From NCBI GenBank assembly GCA_031255955.1, contig JAIRRO010000131.1, positions 1 through 11,556 on the forward strand: DNA of 11,556 nt. Reading direction: 5' to 3'. Every line of letters begins with the position of its first letter. The stretch's first letter is position 1. Made by a program: the position numbers and the translations under genes. Origin of the DNA: Oscillospiraceae bacterium (GTDB lineage: Bacteria > Bacillota > Clostridia > Oscillospirales > Oscillospiraceae). Positions 6,883-11,556 of the stretch are shown piece after piece. The notes beneath the pieces were generated by a model. That model searched no databases. It worked only from the letters and a program-made list of their open reading frames with translations, and was not told the origin of the DNA.

Positions 6883-8808
6883 TTATTTGGTAACGATATT
6901 ATAATGCTTGGGGTCAAGCTTAAGCGGTGCAAAGCCCCGCCCGCCGTCCTTGTAGAATTTACCCATGTATTCAAGGCATTGCAGGCGCAGGTCGTGAACA
7001 TAGCAGCCGATGAGGTTAAGCCCCAGATTAAGGGCGTGTCCCACAAAGGCTATCAGGATATACGTAAAAACATTGCCGGTCATCGAGCCGATTTGATTAA
7101 ACGCGGAGGCAACAGCGCCGCCCGCCAGCATTAACGCCATAAGCCGCGCATATGACAGCGCGTCCCCGAAATAGCCTGTGATGTTGTACAGGCTGCCAAG
7201 ACCACCGGCAATCTTCCCGCCGATATTCTTTGAGCCGCGCCCCTGCGTGGCAACAAGCGCCACAGCGCCCGCAACCGCAACCCAGGGCGTACCCCACAGC
7301 ACAAACACACCGATTCCCGCGAACAGCAGCCACCACGAGCCGACGTCAAACAGCCCGTCAAGGAAATGCCCGTCGCGAATCTGCATATAAAAGCTGATGC
7401 CCATACCGACAAGAATCTGCAAAAAGCCCACGGCGATAGCCGCGTACAAAAGCTCTTGCGTACTGGCGTTTACATCCAGCATCGCCGGGATTTTAAGCGA
7501 AAAGCCGCATACAACCCCCAGCTGCGTAAGAAAGTCCCCGAAAAAGCTGCCCGTGAAAATCCCGATGACGAACGTCGCCACGCCGCACAGCAGCAGCAAA
7601 TCGAAAAACGTCTTGGTGCCGCCCTTCGGCTTTTTGCTTTTCACAAACAAGGCGCCCAGCATCATCACAAGCCCATAGCCCATATCAGCCATCATTATCC
7701 CGTAAAACAGTACGAAAAACGGCGCCATCAAGGGGTTCGGGTCAACCCCGTCATAGGACGGCAGGCTGTACATCTCCGTAACCATCATAAGCGGAGACGT
7801 GATGGGGTTGTTTTTCAGCTTTACCGGAACGTCCGGATATTCCTCCGGCAGGGGGTCGCGCAGCTCCCACTGACAGATAAATTCCGAAAGCGTTTTTTCA
7901 AATTCCCCCACGGACGGCACGGGAAGCCAACCGTCGAACGTCACTGTGGACGCTGTGGCAAGAAATTTATCGCCCGCCTCGGCGCGGGAAATTTCTGTTG
8001 CAAGCAGTTCCAACGCGCGTTGCAGCTCCGCGCGGCGTTCGGATAGCTTTGCGATTTGCTCTGTCAGCTCGGCGCGCTCGCTAATGAGCTCTTCGATACC
8101 GCGTCGAACCTCCTCGATGTTCTCACCCGCTGTGCCGTGCAGCCCGCGCGGCATGGACGCGGAAAAGGCGAAATCACGCAGGGCTTCATTCAAGGCGTCC
8201 TGATTTTCACGCAGATACAGGACATACAGGCAAATTTGGTCGATTCCTTCAGAGATTTTGTACACCTGAGCCGGTGACGCCAGATCCTCCACAGCGTCCT
8301 CAAGGGCGCGGAAATCCGTGTTCGCCGGGACAGAGCCGAACAGCGCGGCGCATGTTTTTGTCCCTTCAAAATCAAGGGCAAGCTCAAGAGCCTGCCACGG
8401 CAGCAGCGCTTCAAGCTGGGAATCTAACCTAGCCTGCTCCGCCACCGTGCGGCGGATGCGGCTGTCCAGCGTATCAAGGCGCTCTGCCAGCTCGACGCAC
8501 CCGGGCAAATCGTCCCTTTTCAGGAAATCTGACGCGGAGACATTTTCGCGCTCGGGAAACATTTTTGTTTTCACCGGCGCATAGCGCGTAAGCGTACCGA
8601 GCGCCCGCGCCACCGTGCCATGCTCTCCCCGAAGCCGCTCAAGCTCACCCGTTTCGCGCGCCATAAGTGCCGCCGCCTCAGGGTCTGAAAGCAGTCCGTC
8701 AGGCTCGGACACCTCCACACAGCCCAGCATCAAAAGGCTTTTCAGCAGCTCCTCCTTTTGCGATTTCATCGCCGTCACGCGGAGCTTCTTCATTTTAACA
8801 ATGGACAT
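6883..8808 (-). CDS. ntpI: V/A-type ATPase subunit I (membrane stator, ion half-channels)
   Basis: A 641-residue equivalent of subunit a. Residues 1 to about 335 are the cytoplasmic arm with coiled coils (about 50-70, 105-135 and 235-280) that binds the peripheral stalks. Residues about 360-600 hold eight predicted membrane helices, including FFVLFYGIMMADMGYGL (364-380), LLLLCGVATFVIGIF (404-418) and the WWLLFAGIGVFVLWG pair (492-506). LSYARL (551-556) carries R555 and HDLRLQ (605-610) carries R608. These correspond to the two arginines that release ions from the ring in Thermus and Enterococcus. Length is close to E. hirae NtpI (about 660). The ATG abuts the stop of the preceding gene (TGAATG), so coupling is likely. 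Confidence 0.97.
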   Translation of the reverse strand: MSIVKMKKLRVTAMKSQKEELLKSLLMLGCVEVSEPDGLLSDPEAAALMARETGELERLRGEHGTVARALGTLTRYAPVKTKMFPERENVSASDFLKRDDLPGCVELAERLDTLDSRIRRTVAEQARLDSQLEALLPWQALELALDFEGTKTCAALFGSVPANTDFRALEDAVEDLASPAQVYKISEGIDQICLYVLYLRENQDALNEALRDFAFSASMPRGLHGTAGENIEEVRRGIEELISERAELTEQIAKLSERRAELQRALELLATEISRAEAGDKFLATASTVTFDGWLPVPSVGEFEKTLSEFICQWELRDPLPEEYPDVPVKLKNNPITSPLMMVTEMYSLPSYDGVDPNPLMAPFFVLFYGIMMADMGYGLVMMLGALFVKSKKPKGGTKTFFDLLLLCGVATFVIGIFTGSFFGDFLTQLGVVCGFSLKIPAMLDVNASTQELLYAAIAVGFLQILVGMGISFYMQIRDGHFLDGLFDVGSWWLLFAGIGVFVLWGTPWVAVAGAVALVATQGRGSKNIGGKIAGGLGSLYNITGYFGDALSYARLMALMLAGGAVASAFNQIGSMTGNVFTYILIAFVGHALNLGLNLIGCYVHDLRLQCLEYMGKFYKDGGRGFAPLKLDPKHYNIVTK

Positions 8809-9123
8809 TCAGCCGCTCACGATCCTTTCGACGATTTTTCCGGCGGCTTCGCCGATACGCGCCTCTGCGTGGGCGCGCAGCGCTGCCCGCTTGTTGCCCG
8901 TGGTGGTAACAAGCTCTTTGGCGTACTCCTCAGCCTTGGCGTCAAATTCGCGCCGCATATGGCGAATTTCACCCTCTGCTTGAGCAAGTGCCGCCGCCAC
9001 GGAAGCCTTGCCGTCCTGCTCGGCAGCCTCCAGGGCTCGCTTTGTCTCGCTTTGTGTCTCCGCGCGTGCGGTTTTTGCCGCCTCCTCCGCTTCGGCAATG
9101 CTTTTTATCGCGTTTTGAGACAT
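8809..9123 (-). CDS. ntpF: V/A-type ATPase small coiled-coil stalk subunit (G/H, NtpF-like)
   Basis: A 104-residue protein that is almost one continuous amphipathic helix rich in Ala, Glu, Arg and Lys, starting IKSIAEAEEAAKTAR (6-20) and ending EAAGKIVERIVSG. It matches the archaeal AhaH / bacterial subunit G/H type that coils around subunit E in the peripheral stalk. It is the first gene of the operon, directly upstream of subunit I as ntpF is in E. hirae. The ATG at 9123 follows GGAGGGAGAGGTG. Naming differs between species (G, H or NtpF). Composition, length and position all agree, though coiled coils carry little family-specific sequence. Confidence 0.9.
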   Translation of the reverse strand: MSQNAIKSIAEAEEAAKTARAETQSETKRALEAAEQDGKASVAAALAQAEGEIRHMRREFDAKAEEYAKELVTTTGNKRAALRAHAEARIGEAAGKIVERIVSG

Positions 9124-9143
9124 ATAAGCAACACCTCTCCCTC

Positions 9144-9159
9144 CGTTAAAAGATTAACG
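9144..9159 (-). promoter_or_regulatory. Small leader hairpin before the operon's first gene
   Basis: On the - strand cgttaa-tctt-ttaacg forms a 6-bp stem with a 4-base loop. It lies immediately downstream of the predicted -10 box, about where transcription should start, and immediately before the ribosome site. It could stabilise the 5' end or be an operator half. The call is weak because it is short and A/T-rich. Confidence 0.3.
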
Positions 9160-9165
9160 AATTGG

Positions 9166-9194
9166 AGTTTACACTATTTCGACGGCGTTTGCAA
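9166..9194 (-). promoter_or_regulatory. Predicted sigma-A type promoter of the ATPase operon
   Basis: On the - strand TTGCAA (9189-9194) and TAAACT (9166-9171) are separated by exactly 17 bases, matching four or five of six consensus bases each. An A/T-rich run (about 9208-9225) lies upstream where an UP element would be. The predicted start of transcription is near 9159, about 36 bases before the ATG. It is the only convincing promoter between the terminator and the first gene. Confidence 0.55.
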
Positions 9195-9256
9195 CATAAA
9201 GTTTCGGGTATTTTTTAATTATTTTGCGGCGGGATAAAATCGCGGATGATAATCGC

Positions 9257-9284
9257 AAAGGGGAGACATAATCGTCTCCCCTTT
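9257..9284 (-). terminator. Hairpin terminator after the ABC transporter gene
   Basis: Inverted repeat aaaggggagac / gtctccccttt with a 6-base loop, followed on the + strand by a run of five T and on the - strand by TTT. It sits 56 bases past the ABC gene stop and upstream of the ATPase promoter, so it insulates the two units. The better U-tract is on the + strand although no + gene is visible to its left, so it is probably bidirectional. Confidence 0.72.
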
Positions 9285-9340
9285 TTCAGCGTGTTTTTTG
9301 TGTATCAGCGTAACTGAAGCAATGCCCGGCGAACCACCAA

Positions 9341-11556
9341 CTACGACGCAGCCCCCACGTCCTCAAACTGGCTGTTGTACAAATCGGCGTAGAACCCGCC
9401 CTTTGCCAAAAGCTCTTCGTGGTTGCCCTGCTCCACAATGTCGCCGTCCTTCATGCATAAAATCAAATCGGCGTTGCGAATGGTGGACAGGCGGTGCGCG
9501 ATGATGAAGCTGGTGCGACCCTGAAGCAGATTGTCCATCGCGCGCTGAATAAGAATTTCTGTGCGCGTATCAACAGAGCTTGTCGCCTCGTCCAAAATCA
9601 AAATCTTTGAATCAGCCAATATGGCGCGGGCGATGGTAAGCAGCTGCTTTTGCCCCTGCGAGATATTCGTTGTTTCCTCGTTAAGCACCATATCATAGCT
9701 TTCCGGCAGGGTGCGGACAAAGTGATCCACCTGCGCGGCTTTAGCCGCCGCTATCACTTCCTCATCCGACGCGTCGGGACGCCCATAGCGGATGTTTTCC
9801 ATTATCGTGCCGTTGTACAGCCATGTATCCTGCAACACCATACCGAACTCACGACGCAAATCGCGGCGCGTGTAGCTGGCGATGTCCTTGCCGTCCACAA
9901 GAATTTTTCCGCCGTTAAGATCGTGAAAACGCATCAAGAGCTTCACCATCGTGGTTTTGCCCGCGCCCGTAGGACCGACGATGGCAACCTTCTGCCCCGC
10001 ACTGACATGCGCGGAGAAGTCGTGGATGACAATTTCGCCGGATTTCTTCTTCTTCGGCAAATCGTCCTCATCAGAGCCGAGCTTTTTGACGTCCTTGCCG
10101 CCAAAGCCGGGGAATCCGCGACCACCGCCCGGGAAGCCGCCGCCGGGCATACCGCCACCGGGGAAGCCGCCGCGCGGCATACCCTTTGGCATTCCTTTGG
10201 GCATCCCCTTGGGCATCCCCTCCGGCATTCCTTTCGGCATCCCTTGGGGCATATCCATATCGCCCGCGCCTTTTGCGGCTTTCTTGCCCGCTTTTTTAGC
10301 CAGCTTTTTCGCTTCCTTTTCTTCCTCCGCGCGCATTTCGGCTTCCATCCGCTCGCGCATTTCCTTAAACATCGCCTCGGGACCCTCGTCATCCTCGTCC
10401 TTTTCGATATATTCATATGCAAAGCGGACATGCTCAAATGTGACGTCGCCCTTAATGGGGTCGGTTTCTATTGTATACTTCGTATCGATATCATGCTCCT
10501 CCTCCTCATCAAGGAAGGCGAACACGCGCTCCGCCGCCGCCGCCGTGGACTGAAGCTGGCTGGAGATGTTGGCAAGTTGCGTAATCGGCTGCGTAAAGCT
10601 GCGGATATATGTGATAAACGCCTGAATGTCGCCTACCGTCATACCCTCGCCGCTGGTGACAAGATACGCCCCCACCATACAAACGGCAACATAGCCAAGG
10701 TTTCCGATAAAGTTCATCATCGGCATCATAAAGCCCGTTAAAAACTGAGCCTTCCACGCGGTGTTATACAAATCGTCATTATGCACATCAAACTCACGCA
10801 TAACGCGCGCCTCGCCGTTAAACGCCTTTATTACGGTATGCCCGGATAAAATTTCTTCAACCGTGCCGTTAACCGTACCCAGCAGACTTTGCTGCTTACG
10901 GAAATATTTTTGCGAGACCTTAACCATAAACAGCGTAACTAAGCCGCTGCCCGGAATCATCAATAGAGCGATAAGCGTCAGCTTCCAGCTCATAGAAATC
11001 ATCAGCACAAGCACCAGAACCAGCGTGATAATGGTGTTTACAGCCTGCATAATCGTCTGCGTAAGGTTCTGGGACAGCGTTTCCACGTCGTTTGTGATGC
11101 GCGACATAACCTCGCCGTGCGTCATGGAATGGAAGAAACCCACCGGTAAGCGGTTTATCTTCTTCATTATCGCGTTGCGGAAGTTGTATGTGATGGTTGT
11201 TGTCACGGACGTCATCGTGAAGCCCTGAACATACGCAAACAGCACAGACAGCAGATAAAACCCCAGCAGCGTCAAAAGAAGCTGATAAATCAGCGGATAA
11301 TCGATTGCCGTTTGAACGCCGCTGGCTCGCTGGGTGACAACGCGCGCCAGCTCGTCCGTAATCCGCGCCGTAACGCGCGGGACAAATTGCGTCAGCACCG
11401 TTGCGATGTTGGACATCAGAATCACGAAAATGATTCTCCATTTGAACGGCGCCAAAAACGTCAGCAGCTTTTTTATACTGCTTTTGAAATCCTTAGGCTT
11501 TTCCCCGCCGCCGCCGCGCATCCAAGTCGGACCCCCGCCGGGACCTCTGCCCTGCG
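9341..11556 (-). CDS. ABC exporter half-transporter with fused membrane and ATPase domains (5' partial)
   Basis: A multidrug/lipid-type ABC exporter subunit with six membrane helices followed by an ATPase domain. Numbered from the ATG at 11521 (726 residues), membrane helices lie within about 28-345. The ATPase domain has the A-loop region FAYEY (367-371), Walker A GPTGAGKTT (516-524), Q-loop Q564, signature NISQGQKQ (619-626), Walker B ILILDEATS (640-648) with catalytic E645, and H-loop H676. The substrate is unknown. Such halves usually work as heterodimers, and the partner may be the next gene outside the window. The frame has no stop up to base 11556 and reads into more Gly-rich sequence (GRGPGGGPTW), a common N-terminus in this family, while 11521 has no good ribosome site, so the true start is probably off the edge. 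About 120 extra residues interrupt the ATPase domain (373-495), which is highly unusual. The signature serine-glycine is ISQGQ rather than LSGGQ, a common variant. Confidence 0.93.
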   Translation of the reverse strand, partial: QGRGPGGGPTWMRGGGGEKPKDFKSSIKKLLTFLAPFKWRIIFVILMSNIATVLTQFVPRVTARITDELARVVTQRASGVQTAIDYPLIYQLLLTLLGFYLLSVLFAYVQGFTMTSVTTTITYNFRNAIMKKINRLPVGFFHSMTHGEVMSRITNDVETLSQNLTQTIMQAVNTIITLVLVLVLMISMSWKLTLIALLMIPGSGLVTLFMVKVSQKYFRKQQSLLGTVNGTVEEILSGHTVIKAFNGEARVMREFDVHNDDLYNTAWKAQFLTGFMMPMMNFIGNLGYVAVCMVGAYLVTSGEGMTVGDIQAFITYIRSFTQPITQLANISSQLQSTAAAAERVFAFLDEEEEHDIDTKYTIETDPIKGDVTFEHVRFAYEYIEKDEDDEGPEAMFKEMRERMEAEMRAEEEKEAKKLAKKAGKKAAKGAGDMDMPQGMPKGMPEGMPKGMPKGMPKGMPRGGFPGGGMPGGGFPGGGRGFPGFGGKDVKKLGSDEDDLPKKKKSGEIVIHDFSAHVSAGQKVAIVGPTGAGKTTMVKLLMRFHDLNGGKILVDGKDIASYTRRDLRREFGMVLQDTWLYNGTIMENIRYGRPDASDEEVIAAAKAAQVDHFVRTLPESYDMVLNEETTNISQGQKQLLTIARAILADSKILILDEATSSVDTRTEILIQRAMDNLLQGRTSFIIAHRLSTIRNADLILCMKDGDIVEQGNHEELLAKGGFYADLYNSQFEDVGAAS
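10037..10405 (-). other. Insert within the ABC transporter ATPase domain
   Basis: This encodes residues about 373-495 of the exporter, between the first beta strand (ending FAYEY) and the next strand (IVIHDF, 497-502). These are normally joined by fewer than ten residues. The insert has four parts: an acidic start and charged helix (373-417, acidic then Lys-rich), seven Met-Pro-x-Gly repeats (424-451), a Gly/Phe/Pro-rich stretch (452-475) and a charged linker (476-495). The frame is kept throughout and all ATPase motifs after it are intact, so it is a translated insertion, not a frameshift. Its function is unknown. Confidence 0.85.
10169..10252 (-). repeat. Seven tandem 12-bp units encoding Met-Pro-x-Gly
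   Basis: Seven contiguous 12-base units encode MPQG, MPKG, MPEG, MPKG, MPKG, MPKG and MPRG in the ABC exporter. The units differ mainly at synonymous positions (for example ggcattcct against ggcatcccc on the + strand) and at the third residue. The array therefore looks old enough to have diverged while the peptide pattern was kept. Gly-rich codons (10097-10168) follow directly. Confidence 0.9.

Noticed and set aside
7366..8046. + strand open frame of 226 codons opposite subunit I
   Set aside because: It is a shadow of a conserved membrane protein gene, with a Lys/Arg/His-rich product of no family.
9285..9340. Small gene or RNA between the terminator and the ABC gene stop
   Set aside because: It is only 56 bases long, with no open frame of note and no further stable hairpin.
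9650..10741. Long + strand open frame (363 codons) opposite the ABC exporter
   Set aside because: It lies wholly antisense to an exporter with intact motifs. Its product is an arbitrary mix rich in Arg and His with no family signature, as expected from codon bias on the coding strand.

Overview
The window reads as chromosomal DNA of a fairly GC-rich anaerobic Clostridia-type member of the Bacillota. This is inferred from subunit sequences close to the Enterococcus/Clostridium V-type family, AGGAGG-like ribosome sites, GTG and TTG starts, and an exporter half with a Gly-rich N-terminus. No rRNA, tRNA, CRISPR array, insertion sequence or phage gene is visible.

Layout: positions 1-451 (+ strand) hold the 3' end of an unrecognised gene followed, two bases after its stop, by a small DUF3791-like gene. 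A perfect 13-bp hairpin (448-479) separates these from the convergent main operon. Positions 511-9123 (- strand) carry a complete, tightly packed nine-gene V/A-type ATPase operon. In transcription order it encodes the peripheral-stalk coiled-coil subunit (G/H), I, K, E, C, F, A, B and D. This is the Enterococcus hirae ntpFIKECGABD order. A likely promoter lies at 9166-9194 and a bidirectional hairpin terminator at 9257-9284. Positions 9341-11556 (- strand) hold one half of an ABC exporter whose 5' end lies beyond the right edge.

How the genes work together: A and B form the catalytic hexamer, and D and F the central shaft. C links the shaft to the membrane ring of K, I provides the ion half-channels, and E with G/H forms the peripheral stalks. 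The K subunit keeps every side chain that binds Na+ in E. hirae NtpK, so the machine is predicted to translocate sodium. The sequence does not tell whether it works mainly as a pump or as a synthase.

The least ordinary element is in the ABC exporter. Its nucleotide-binding domain is interrupted, just after the adenine-stacking A-loop region, by about 120 residues: a charged helical segment, seven perfect Met-Pro-x-Gly repeats and a Gly/Phe/Pro-rich stretch. Smaller oddities are a 20-bp tandem duplication at the subunit D stop codon and an Asn/Ser/Gly-rich linker in the DUF3791-like protein.
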